A stretch of DNA of 64,000 nucleotides from Gonocerus acuteangulatus (Eukaryota; Arthropoda; Insecta; Hemiptera; Coreidae): positions 50,897,994 to 50,961,993 of the forward strand of contig OX328125.1 in the NCBI GenBank assembly GCA_946811695.1. The letters run 5' to 3'. Positions 41,376-51,342 of this stretch are shown one piece after another. Under the pieces are notes generated by a model. That model did no database searches. It saw only the letters and a program-made list of their open reading frames with translations, and was not told where the DNA came from. Numbering within the stretch: position 1 is the first letter of the stretch; every line of letters starts with the position of its first letter. The translations under genes and the position numbers were made by a program.

Positions 41376-42387
41376 AAATTGCCATAACAAGAGAGCCCAT
41401 CGCCGAAAAACTGCTATAGACGGAAATCAAAACCACATTTGCTTATGTGGAAATCTCCCCAGGGAAAGATCTATCTTTATGGGTAATTATTAATTTCATC
41501 CATTATAATTTGCCACGACGAATAATGGTAAATGGAGGTAATTTCTTCACAATCCGACGCGTCGCGCCAATGTATTTAAGTACGTTCCAAATTATTTACG
41601 CTTGAGTTCATTTGAGTATCATGATAAGATTAAAGCGATATCTAATGCAAGAAGATTCTTGTGGAACACGTTTAATGCCTGTGAAACAATAACAGACTCG
41701 TCCAGGCACGAATAGCACTTACCAGTACAAATAGACCATGACGTACGTGTTGGAACACAACGAGCTAAATGTCATGTCAATTTATTCTGGTTGTGTTTAC
41801 AGCTGATCCACCATGAGGATCCTTTATTCTAGATAGATAAATTAAAATTTCTATGACAATACAATGTAACTAGATAATGAAAGGAGAATGATAAGACATG
41901 AATCAAGGCTTGTTTTCTTCGCCATGTTTTTTGATCAATTCTGAAATAAATACTTTCGGAGCTGTATGCTGATTAGGGGAATTTAAACGGTCAAGAAAAC
42001 CGTGTGTCTCAGGAGATAAGAAAATTTGTTGACATTAGGGCCCTTTTAATTTTCCACAATTGTCGTTATAAGGTACTATAAACCTTGGGTTAATTTAAGT
42101 CAGAGATAAAAAGTCCAGAATAAAAGTAAGTACGTAATTTTAGTACGTTCCCTATAATTCTGGAGGGTTTTATGAAACTTAGAATAAAACGATACTAGCA
42201 CTTTCGAAACATCAAATACCGTTTCTTCCAACTGAAATGGCCCTTTCGAATTCAACTAAGACGTTGCAGCCGTTTTGGAGGTATTTTTAAGAAATTCCAA
42301 AAGTGCTAACTTCTGTAGATAATACATCTCTTTGGTACTTCATCTACTCCAGATGAAACCTAAAGGTATATATCTTATTGAATTTAT
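41376..42387. other. AT-rich non-coding stretch
   Basis: No gene or recognised repeat. Confidence 0.5.
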
Positions 42388-42430
42388 TTTTGGTGCATCT
42401 ACTGCTAAGGTCATTAGCACCTCTTATTCT
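42388..42430 (-). mobile_element. SINE tail fragment
   Basis: Minus strand AGGTGCTAATGACCTTAG then CAGTAGATGCACCAAAAA is a diverged GCGCTAATGACCTAG...TAGATGCGCCGTAAAAA tail. Confidence 0.6.
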
Positions 42431-42723
42431 AATTAATACAAACTTGTGAAAACGTTTGTTCAATCCTTCGCTTTGTATTTCGAGAAACCAGAAGTCCTTT
42501 TTTTCCACATTTCGAAAACGATTAGATAAAGGGTGGTTTTACTCTACTTCTTAGGCCAAAGTACCTTTAATACCTATAGAACCTAAATAGTCCATATCAT
42601 CCGGATTTCTAATGGGGTCGAATTCATAAGCGGGTTTCCTATCTGCAGCTAGGGAGCAAATACACTTAATATAAATCATACAAAAACATTTATAACCAAT
42701 TCATTTTACTTTTTGCTATATTT
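42431..42723. other. spacer with one dispersed motif
   Basis: CATAAGCGGGTTTCCTATC then AGCTAGGGAG (42625-42656) is the inverted form of the motif at 6997 and 26108. Confidence 0.45.
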
Positions 42724-42843
42724 TAGCACTTTCCTCCGAAGGAAAGTAGCTATTGAGGTTGGACTCATGACGGAATTTTTGAAAAATTTCTTCAAATCTT
42801 TATCGATCCTACCTAGTAGACACCGAAAATGACCCCCGTTAAA

Positions 42844-42929
<86 letters not shown>

Positions 42930-43980
42930 CTGTTAACACGATAGCGGCCAGAGTTTTTGTTTTTTCGTCACGAAACTTGGTATATAGCATTCAATTAGCA
43001 AACGATTGAACGAGTTCGTTAACCACCAAAGTCGGTCCACCGGAAGGGGGGGGTTTACCCCGAACCCAAAACACTTATTTGACTATGTCAGCCGTAATAT
43101 TTGTTATATTTCAACGAAACTTGGTATTCGTAGTGGTAATATAGAGAGAAAAGTGAGATTTAAAAATGAACTAAATCGGTTCATTAGAAGGGGGGGGGTT
43201 TACTCCGGACCCACAATACCAATTCGCCACTACCAGCCGTGATTTTTGGTATATTTCGACACGAAACTCGGTATTCGTAGTGCTAATCCACAGGTAAATA
43301 TGTGTTGTAAAAATAAACGAAATCGGTTCATTAGGAGGGGGGGTTTACTCCGGACCCACAATACCAATTCGCCACTACCAGCCGCGATTTTTGGTATATT
43401 TCGACGAAACTCGGTATTCGTAGTAGTAATCTACAGGTAAATATGTGTTGTAAAAATAAACTAAATCGGTTCATTAGAAGGGGAGGTTTACTCCGGACCC
43501 AAATTCCTAATATACTCATACCGGTCGTAATTTCTGCTGTATTGTAACGAAACACGGTATACGTCGTGGGTAACTCATGAGAAAGAAGTGTTGTAAAAAT
43601 GAGCTGAATCGGTCAATCGGAAAGCGGGGGTTTAATTTGTAATATATTTGAATAGAAAAGCCGGCAGACGTAGGTTCACAAAGCCGCCGCAAGGAGCGCT
43701 TTCTACCACTAGAGTGACTGTATCCTGTTCCTGCGTTAGATCAAAAAACGATAATATGAGGATTTTTGTATTTATTACGTAGTGTAGTAGGTACCATGTG
43801 TAAACATAACTCTGGATGCAAATTAATAATTGATCAGTTACTCTTTACAAAATGAGAACTATTCACGTTTTTATTTTATTTATGTAGGATATTTTAAGCA
43901 AATTGTTCTGGAAAGCAGTCTACACTACCCAAATTCTGAGGAAAGTGCTTAGTTACGCAGCTCCTGCGTGACGAACTTTT
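42724..43980 (-). mobile_element. large dispersed repeat with 139-bp array and (TA)n, copy 2
   Basis: Inverted near-identical copy of 33831-34948, reading from AAAAGTTCGTCACGCAGGAG (43980) to CGGAGGAAAGTGCTAA (42724). It has one more 139-bp array unit than copy 1, which explains its extra ~139 bp. (TA)n at 42847-42913 is extended by a (TG)n stretch. Frames read across the array (43006-43555) are phase artefacts because the unit is not a multiple of three. Confidence 0.85.
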
Positions 43981-44682
43981 TTTTTATTTTGTCACTTTGA
44001 GAAATATAAAGAACTTCTTTAAATAATTTTAAACTATAAACTTCAAAAGAGTGGATGGAATATGACCTTTTTTAAATCGCGTCCGACTTCAAATATTACA
44101 CTAAATTGAGCCACTTGGTAAAAATTATTGTATTTCCTGTCACTTGTAAGTCACGGAGGTGGGCGTGAGAGTTGCGTTATGATAACCCTGGTGGCGATAT
44201 CTAAACTAACTAAAGCCTAAATTAAAAAGTATATTCCAAAAAAACTATATCAATTGCCGGATTTTCGATTATTGTCTGTACATATTAACACTTTCATTGT
44301 ATATTATGTTTAATTAATTTTTTTGTTGTGAATTTTAAGGGAAAAAAAAGTTTTTATGATTTAATATTTCTTTTTTTTTTTTTTTTATATTTCCACCGGT
44401 ATAGATTATTTTCCGAGTACCACCATGGTTTAGATACGCTAACTTAGGATCTAGCGATTTTTGTAGGATTCAAAAATATGGGGGGAGAAGACTTGATATA
44501 TTTCATAAATTGACTTACTATTACTTTATGGAATAATGACTTTATCTCATGATATGTAGTAATAGAGCGAGTGTGAAGAAGTGAAAAATGGTTAGTTTTT
44601 AGAACCGTTGTTTAATCTTTCCAGAGTTTTCCTATTTGAATCCCTCAGCAAAACACATAAATTGATTGATTGATATTTTTAA
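43981..44682. other. AT-rich non-coding stretch
   Basis: No gene or recognised repeat. Confidence 0.5.
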
Positions 44683-44945
44683 TGTATTGGCCGTAAAAGT
44701 TAAGGCGTGAGAACTTAACTCTCTGTGCCAAGGGTCGTGGGTTCAATCGAACCCACGACCCTTGGCACAGAGAGGCCAGAGAGTGGTTTCTGGTGGGTGG
44801 TGGCACAGAGAGTGGTGGTGGAGTGGTGGCTTTAGAAAAAAGAAAAGGCATCAGCCCTATCCTGGCTAGAAAAGGGTGGTAACCTATAGATTCCCCGTCC
44901 TAAAATTCTTAGTTAATAAAAGTGTACGTTAAAATTTAAATAAAA
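44683..44945 (+). mobile_element. tRNA-derived SINE (type L) with internal palindromic rearrangement
   Basis: Head GGCCGTAAAAGTTAAGGCG up to the B box GGGTTC, then the head's own sequence in reverse (see 44719-44774). A GGTGG-rich segment follows, then TTTAGAAAAAAGAAAAGGC, the core CTAGAAAAGGGTGGTAACC and the tail TGTACGTTAAAATTTAAAT. Confidence 0.85.
44719..44774. repeat. perfect 26-bp inverted repeat at the SINE B box
   Basis: CTCTCTGTGCCAAGGGTCG through GGGTTC (44719-44744), spacer AATC, then the exact reverse complement (44749-44774). All 26 pairs are perfect. Confidence 0.95.
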
Positions 44946-45080
44946 ATAATGCAATTGCAGTTTGAAATTAGAAATACAACAGGTTATTATTAATGTAACG
45001 GAGCAAATCTATTCATGTATATTATGTATTCATATGGGTTAATTTAAGCAAATTATTCCAGAATCTGGCATGAAATTCCT
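44946..45080. other. spacer with repeat fragment
   Basis: GGGTTAATTTAAGCAAATTA then TTCCAGAATCTGGCAT (45036-45072) resembles the CAGGAGC-ended repeat (43873-43905). No gene. Confidence 0.45.
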
Positions 45081-45819
45081 ATCCCCAAAAAAACATAAAT
45101 GTGAAATAGAGGCCAAGTTCCTGCCCCCACAAAGAAACACTCCCTTGCTCAAAAATATCCCCTCCTAAAACCCCGCAAAAACGCCTTACCATTCTCCACT
45201 TCAAAAAAGTAGTATGAGTTAGTGTCTTAATTCTACCTAAAATATTTGCCAATACAAGAGATGATACAAGAAAGAAATGTCCAAGTTCATTACTTGGAAG
45301 ACCTCATAGTTACTTACTAAGAACAGTAAAGACACTTCAACTGACCTTTAAAAACAACAATAAAAACACTTGTATCCAGTTACTAAAATATCACTTTCCT
45401 CAACCAGGTATATTCTTAAACTTGGCGATGTTTTTTTTGTGCCGAAATTATCTTTAGAGAAAAACTAAACATTGCCAAGTTTAAGAATATACCTGGTTGA
45501 GGAAAGTGATATTTTAGTAACTGGATATAAGTGTTTTTATTGTTGTTTTTAAAGGTCAGTTGAAGTGTCTTTACTGTTCTTAGTAAGTAACTATGAGGTC
45601 TTCCAAGTAATGAACTTGGACATTTCTTTCTTGTATCATCTCTTGTATTGGCAAATATTTTAGGTAGAATTAAGACACTAACTCATACTACTTTTTTGAA
45701 GTGGAGAATGGTAAGGCGTTTTTGCGGGGTTTTAGGAGGGGATATTTTTGAGCAAGGGAGTGTTTCTTTGTGGGGGCAGGAACTTGGCCTCTATTTCACA
45801 TTTATGTTTTTTTGGGGAT
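45081..45819. repeat. giant palindrome, 350-bp arms
   Basis: 45081-45430 and 45470-45819 are reverse complements of equal length. By eye about two positions differ: CTTGTATCC versus GGATATAAG, and GGCGATG versus CATTGCC. The 39-nt spacer is 45431-45469. Outer sequences diverge at once on both sides. No recognised terminal motif; the 66-codon frame at 45648-45848 lies in the right arm and is not a supported gene. Confidence 0.95.
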
Positions 45820-45973
45820 CTCATTCCTTTTTTCTAAGTATTAAATAGAATTTAGTTGCCGCATACCTACTGGCTTTTGTACTTCATATAAAACCAGGGT
45901 CTTTGGATTCTGCATAAGGTTCTCCTTACTGCTTGATATTTGATACCAATAATCAACCTACATACATCTAATC
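45820..45973. other. spacer
   Basis: No recognised feature. Confidence 0.4.
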
Positions 45974-46316
45974 ACTAGACTAGAAAAGTTAGAAGCTGTT
46001 CCAGATGACATTACTCTAGAGGACAAATTGATTGCTGTCTTAACTAAACTATTACACTGTAAAACACAGGAACCTTATCCCGAGGATAAAGATCACAATA
46101 GGGAAAGTGTAGAAGACCTTCAAGAAAAATATCAGAAACAAAGACGATACATTTTGGGTTTGTAATCCTAAACTTTGTAATTTAGATGGCTCGACTTTGA
46201 AAAACTTAGTATCTGCTTTGAAGTATATTATGCAGCGAACCCCTACGACTTTATTTACTACATTTAAGAAAGAAGTCACAACTGTTTTTGTTAAGATATG
46301 TCAAAATGTTTTTTAA
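45974..46316 (+). pseudogene. decayed coding remnant of unknown family
   Basis: Frame one (about 45974-46164) reads with protein-like composition: LEKLEAVPDDITLEDKLIAV, LTKLLHCKTQEPYPEDKD, ESVEDLQEKYQKQRRYI, then a stop. A +1 frame carries on (46153-46316): VCNPKLCNLDGSTLKNLVSA, LKYIMQRTPTTLFTTFKKEV, then a stop. Amphipathic, Lys/Glu-rich segments and continuity across a single frameshift suggest a once-coding sequence or an exon of a host or transposon gene. A TCACTAG before it could be a splice acceptor. I do not recognise the family. Confidence 0.35.
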
Positions 46317-46439
46317 AACATCAAATATAGGTTCTCCTTACCAAGACGATTCATTTGATACCCCACATGATGGGTTTCAGAAGGAATGATGGCATTTCGG
46401 TGGAACAAAAAGTAGAAAACGTCATAGGTAATATGAAAC
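46317..46439 (+). repeat. flanking direct repeat, copy 1
   Basis: CATCAAATATAGGTTCTCC, CATTTGATACCCCACATGAT, GGGTTTCAGAAGGAA. The same blocks recur at 46945-47040, on the other side of the tandem array. Confidence 0.75.
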
Positions 46440-46935
46440 TCCCGTATCAAGACCTACCTGCGTGCCAAGATTGGTCAAAATAGGCCAAACGGTGTGAATT
46501 TGTATAAGGAACGAACATACAGACAGACAGCTGAAAGACCTTTTTTACCGAGCCTAGTGCATTTCCCGGACCAAGGCCTGCCTGTGTGCCAAGTTTGGTC
46601 AAAATCGGTCAATTGGTGTGAATTTGTGTAAGGAATAAACATGCAGACAGACAGCTGATAGACGATTTTGATTAGCCTATGATACTACCCGGAGAAAGAC
46701 CGACATGTGTGCCAAATTTTGTCATAATCGGTCAAACGGTGTGTATTTGTATAAGGAACAAACAGACAGACAGACAGCTGATAGACAATTTAACCTAGCC
46801 TATGATTCTCCCCGTATCAAGACCCATCTGTGTCCCAAGTTTGGTCAAAATCGGTCAAACGGTACGGATTTGTATAAGGAACAAACATACAGACAGACAG
46901 CTGGTATAAGATTTTTACCGAGCCTATATGCGTCT
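46440..46935 (+). repeat. tandem array, four units of 123-124 bp
   Basis: Units start their GTGCCAAG word at 46462, 46586, 46709 and 46832. Each has GTCAAAATCGGTCAAACGGT, AATTTGTATAAGGAAC and ACATACAGACAGACAGCT. Comparable ATCGG...ACAGACAGAC units are common in non-coding parts of arthropod transposons. Confidence 0.9.
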
Positions 46936-46944
46936 AATTGTTTC

Positions 46945-47040
46945 TTAAAACATCAAATATAGGTTCTTCATACCGAGACAATTCATTTGATACCCCACAT
47001 CATGGGTTTCGGACGGAATTATGGGTTTCCGAAGGAAGTA
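46945..47040 (+). repeat. flanking direct repeat, copy 2
   Basis: CATCAAATATAGGTTCTTC, CATTTGATACCCCACATCAT, GGGTTTCGGACGGAA; diverged copy of 46317-46380. Confidence 0.75.
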
Positions 47041-47188
47041 CAAAACTGGCACGCCCCCGCCCCGGAAGCGGAGTCAAACACAACTTTTCGCGATTTTTCG
47101 ATTTTTTCCTTTAATAACGTCTTCATATATATCTTCATGCGAAATTTCAAGTCTCTAGCATCATGGGAAGTACCCAATAATTTTGATG

Positions 47189-47219
47189 AGTCAGTGAGTG
47201 AGTGAGTGAGTGAGTGAGT
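47189..47219. repeat. (GAGT)n microsatellite
   Basis: GAGTCAGTGAGTGAGTGAG and further GTGAG units, about seven. Confidence 0.9.
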
Positions 47220-49783
47220 CCTATAAATCCCAATTTTTGATCGCTTATATCTCAGAAACTATTTGATGTAGAATTATGAAATTTTCCAGTTTTACTCACA
47301 TCTAGTAGTATAATACCTGTGTAAAATTTCATAACTTTATCTTTACCTGGTTGAAAGTTATGAGAGGGTAAAAATCGGCTCTAAGACCGCCTGTAATATA
47401 CACACAGTATGCTTAGGCCGGAACTTGGCCTGACGCACTACCGTGCGCCTAGATCTTGCTGAGGAATGTTATGCTCACTATTTTTTTTTTAAATTGTCAT
47501 TGAGATGACTTTGAATTGAAGCTTTCCTTACATAAGCAAGCTTTGAAGGAATCCACTGCCCTAGATCAGACTCCACCGATACTCTGTTCACCTGATAGAA
47601 GGTTGTATATTTATTTCCTATCTGGTGTAGGTAGTATTAACACGGATGGCTGCAGGTGTGAATCACATTGGTAGCATGCTGTGCAGAGACGTCAATATGG
47701 AGGACAAGCACCCTGCAGATAGGAGGGTCTTTGTCTCAGCACAATACCACCACAGCTACCTCACCGGTGTTTCGCTTCACTCATGCCATCACTCAGGTGG
47801 ACGACCACGAAATTGCTTTTGCCTTAACAACTCAGATCATTTGTAGAAGACAAATGTTGTTAGATTGATGTCACATACCGGTAAAGCATAGATTTAAGGA
47901 GTTAACATAAATAATAATAATTACATATATGTGTCACACTTTCAAGTTCATTTTCTCCAGGGTCCTCAGATTTTGTATTGATCTGTTTGTATTAATAGGT
48001 ATTTGTTTTGTTTTTTTAGAAACCTTTTACTGTAAGCGCCACAATTTTTAGAGGACATCTTACCTCAACTAGTAAAATTTTTGTCATCCTCATTAAAAAG
48101 GATGATTCTGCAAAAATCTTCCAGGATAACGCAAAATTCTCAACCCTCTCAACAGCGCTTTGCTAGTCAACTCCAATGATTCTTTTTAAGTTTCTATAAT
48201 CTTTCGGATTTCAACATGAAGTCTCATCTGCAGAGAAATTCATGAACTTTCAAATGATCCAAGACGGTTCTTTTAATTAGCAATTCTCTGAAAAAGAGGC
48301 CAACGCGTCTTTAGTATGATTCAAATCCGCGACACCCAGGGTCTACCAGTTGCCTACTTTATACCACCAACCACTAAGCGATGAGTTTTTATTTTGCGAG
48401 ATCAAGATTAATGTCTATTACGTCATGTTAACTTGATAAAACATTGTGGAAGTTCATTGGGGGAAAAAAAAACAAAACAAAAAAACTACAGTTGCACTTA
48501 TCTTATTGCACTTAAACTGACCTATTGGAGTGCATAAACGGAATTGATTCCGAGCAGAACCATGACACCACCGGATGTTGCAAACACGATACTCTTGCAT
48601 CTCACGAAGTCCGGTTAAATCTGCAACAAGAAATGTCATATGACTTCCAGTCATGCATGACCTTCTCGGCATTTGCACCGATTGCAGTTCGGCCTTCACC
48701 TACGGGAGTTGCATTACTCAGGGTAAAAGGGTAATTCGTGACACTTTTGAAACACTGCCTTTCAGAAACTGGAAAATATTCTTTAACATATACGCCAACA
48801 ATAGAAGCGTAAAATTAGTAAATTCCATTCAGTGGAGAGCGAGGAAAACGAAATTGCTGTAGAACGTTTTTCAAGGAAATTCAAAAAATTAAGGTCACGC
48901 ATAGATATTTATTTTATATGATAGTTTTACTATATTTAATATGAATTTAGCGTACAGTAGAATATTTTACGTACACAATGAAGATTTGTAGGGGTTGACG
49001 TAGCTTAATACAGTTTGATAAAGATTTTGGTTCGAGGTATCACTGTATTTAGGTCTTCTTTGTTCTCTTATGATGACCTTTATAAGCAATTAGAATGTCT
49101 CGTTCTTCCTCCGTTCTCCTCCCTATGGGGTTTGCGGTGTTGCGTTAAAAGACGTTCAGATACACTTACATAGGTTTTAGAGGTGGACGGGTAAAAGAAA
49201 AAAATCACATTCAGGGCGAGATCATTATCTGTTTTCGGCAAAAATTTAAAATAATAGAATTTGGGAATTGAGTACTCAAAAAAGATTTCGTCAAATTGTT
49301 GTCACCTGTTCAACATTTACATAAACCAAACTAACATAAATAGGTTTTTGCCACGTTCGGACAATCCGAACTGAAATTTGGACGTTTTGGACTTCTCGTA
49401 CGGTTGGTTATATATTTCTAAAGCCATTGGGAAGTTTTGCTTATTTTTACTTGAACAATGGTTCAAAAGATCAATAAATTTCGTACAGATAAATTCTAAA
49501 TGTAAATTTCGATAGGGTCATTTACGACGAAGAAAACCAAGCTTGAATTTGCAAACTTATCGTTTCATGGACGGCTATTATCAATAGTTCTGTTAAATGT
49601 TTTTAGCAGTGAATTTTTTTTTTTTTTTTTTTTTTTTTTTCACAAGTCGAGAAGCAAATGAATTTGGCTATTTCCAACTCCTGTGAATTATGGACATTTT
49701 AGGTCAAATAAATTTCCTACAAAGCTGTTGAAGAGGGAAATTACGAAAGGGCCGCTGCAGCAAAACTGATGCCACAACATATG
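47220..49783. other. non-coding, unassigned
   Basis: Overlapping 60-80-codon frames at 47646-47868 and 48454-48862 on both strands have no family signature. Poly(T) at 49614-49640. I see no gene. Confidence 0.5.
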
Positions 49784-49787
49784 AAAT
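49784..49787. repeat. target duplication AAAT (left) of the gypsy element
   Basis: AAAT at 49784-49787 and AAAT at 54545-54548 flank the two LTRs. The second is inside an A run, so the match is suggestive rather than decisive. Confidence 0.6.
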
Positions 49788-50177
49788 TGTAGCACCACGA
49801 AAGTAAACTGACTGACAACACCGTAACCTGACTGTCAACAATGGGAAGGTTACGTAGGGTTAGTCAGTGTTGCCGGTGCCACAATAATTTATGAATATTT
49901 AAATTTCTTACCGCGGCTTTGAGATAACCCGAAAATTACCTAGCCAAATTTAAGTTTTGTGTGTATAAAAAGTGCGACAACGTGGTGCTGATTTTCTGTG
50001 TGATTTTTTTGGACTTTCTATAAATTATCTGGCAGTGGACCGTTATTTATTATTTAATTTATTATCAGAAGTTAATTATTATTATTTTTCAATTGCCAAG
50101 TGTTTTATTTTTTTTATTATATAGACATTTATTTTTTTAACCGGCTTATTTTATTTTTTACCTGATACTCCTCTAAA
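49788..50177 (+). repeat. 5' LTR (390 bp)
   Basis: Starts TGTAGCACCACGAAAG, ends CTCCTCTAAA. Differs from the 3' LTR at GTTAGTCAGTG (versus GTTAGTTAGTG) and CTTTCTATAAA (versus CTTTCTTTAAA). Confidence 0.95.
49964..49970 (+). promoter_or_regulatory. TATA box in the 5' LTR
   Basis: TATAAAA inside GTGTGTATAAAAAGTGCG, about 177 nt into the LTR, the only strong TATA box there. The same sequence is in the 3' LTR. RNA would start about 25-30 nt downstream. Confidence 0.6.
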
Positions 50178-50178
50178 G

Positions 50179-50196
50179 TGGTGACCCCGACGTGAT
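50179..50196 (+). promoter_or_regulatory. primer-binding site, tRNA-Trp type
   Basis: TGGTGACCCCGACGTGAT is fully complementary over 18 nt to the 3' end of animal tRNA-Trp (…ATCACGTCGGGGTCA plus CCA). It starts one base after the LTR. Its last two bases are the AT of the gag start codon. Confidence 0.85.
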
Positions 50197-51013
50197 GAGT
50201 GAAGACGACAAGAAAGAAGAAATGCAGACAGAGGAAACTCAGGTTAGTGCAACTGGGCCTGGGGCTAATATCAGAATTCCCCCATTCTGGAGAGCAGACC
50301 CAGAATTATGGTTTTGCCAGGCCGACGCCGTATTTGCGACCTCCAAAATTTTGAGTTCGCGAATAAAATTTCAAATGGTGGTGGCCAACTTGGAGTTCGA
50401 AGTGTTGAGACAGGTTTCGGACTTGGTTAAAAATCCTCCCGCAGATCCTTACGAAGCACTCAAGTGTCGACTAATTTCGACGTACGCCGAGTCGGAAAAC
50501 CTCCGCATAAGACGGCTTTTAGAAGATAAGCGTCTCGCAGAGGGAGAGCGCCCTTCCCAGTTTTTGAACGAATTGAAAAGGCTCGCAGGAGCTTCAGTTT
50601 CCACAGAATTGCTGCGTACCATGTGGCTTAAGGCCCTGCCAGAACGAATGCAGGCTACACTAGCGGTGACAACAGAGCAGTCCGTAGACAAGCTAGCCGA
50701 GATCGCCGACCGAATCGCCGAGATCTACGAGCCCAGTGTTAGCCAGGTGACCTCTCAGTCCACACAACCACACACACGTTCCTCTACCTCCGTTTCCCAG
50801 CTCGAGGAGAGGATGCAGAAGTTGACCCTGGAGATCAGCGAGCTCAAAAACCAAATAGCTCGCGATCGAGGAAGCAGATCACGAGGCCGGGAGCGCAGCC
50901 GCTCGAGAAGCAAAGGTAGAACTTTGTGCTACTACCACCACCGCTTCAAAGAAAACGCCCGTAAATGCCGACAACCGTGCAGCTGGAAGAGTACGTCGCA
51001 GAAGGGAAACTAA
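50195..51013 (+). CDS. gag: Gag polyprotein segment (272 aa)
   Basis: The ATG at 50195 overlaps the primer site. The first part (RIPPFWRADPELWFCQADAV, DPYEALKCRLISTYAES, TMWLKALPERMQATLAV) is the gag domain typical of arthropod gypsy elements and parallels the gag at 15910-17319. A coiled-coil-like segment (QLEERMQKLTLEISELKNQ) and an Arg/Ser-rich stretch follow, then a zinc-knuckle-like CYYHHRFKENARKCRQPC near 50925-50980. In related elements this leads straight into protease in one frame. Here the frame stops at 51013 while protease continues in the -1 frame, so an indel near 50985-51010, or a programmed shift, separates them. Confidence 0.85.
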   Translation: MSEDDKKEEMQTEETQVSATGPGANIRIPPFWRADPELWFCQADAVFATSKILSSRIKFQMVVANLEFEVLRQVSDLVKNPPADPYEALKCRLISTYAESENLRIRRLLEDKRLAEGERPSQFLNELKRLAGASVSTELLRTMWLKALPERMQATLAVTTEQSVDKLAEIADRIAEIYEPSVSQVTSQSTQPHTRSSTSVSQLEERMQKLTLEISELKNQIARDRGSRSRGRERSRSRSKGRTLCYYHHRFKENARKCRQPCSWKSTSQKGN

Positions 51014-51342
51014 TCTCAGCGACTGAGAAGGCGGACTCCGTCGCTGATATCAATCACCGCCGATTATTCGTCACAGACAAGGATTCTGGGGAAAGATATT
51101 TGGTTGACACCGGTGCAGCCGTATCCGTCTTCCCAGCACGGCGACGAGAGCGAAACCACCCCGCCAACTTCACCCTTTTTGCAGCCAACGGCACCACAAT
51201 AAAGACTTACGGGGAAGTCAAGAAGACCCTCAACGTCGGACTTCGACGCCTACTTCGTTGGTCCTTCATCTTGGCCGACGTCAGCAACCCGATCATCGGA
51301 GCGGACTTCCTCTTCCACCATCACATCCTTAATCGACCTTAA
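50965..51342 (+). pseudogene. pro: aspartic protease segment in shifted frame
   Basis: RRLFVTDKDSGERYLVDTGA then AVSVFP contains the DTG catalytic triad of retropepsins, and IIGADFL is the conserved C-terminal pair. It is in the -1 frame relative to gag. It ends at a TAA (51340-51342), while the next domain continues in the gag frame, so a second indel lies at about 51315-51342. The first ATG here is probably not used. Confidence 0.8.

Noticed and set aside
45648..45848. A 66-codon frame in the right arm of the palindrome
   Set aside because: No domain, and it is not mirrored by a matching frame supported elsewhere.
47646..47868. Two overlapping 66-codon frames as a small gene
   Set aside because: They occupy different frames over the same bases and neither has a recognisable signature.
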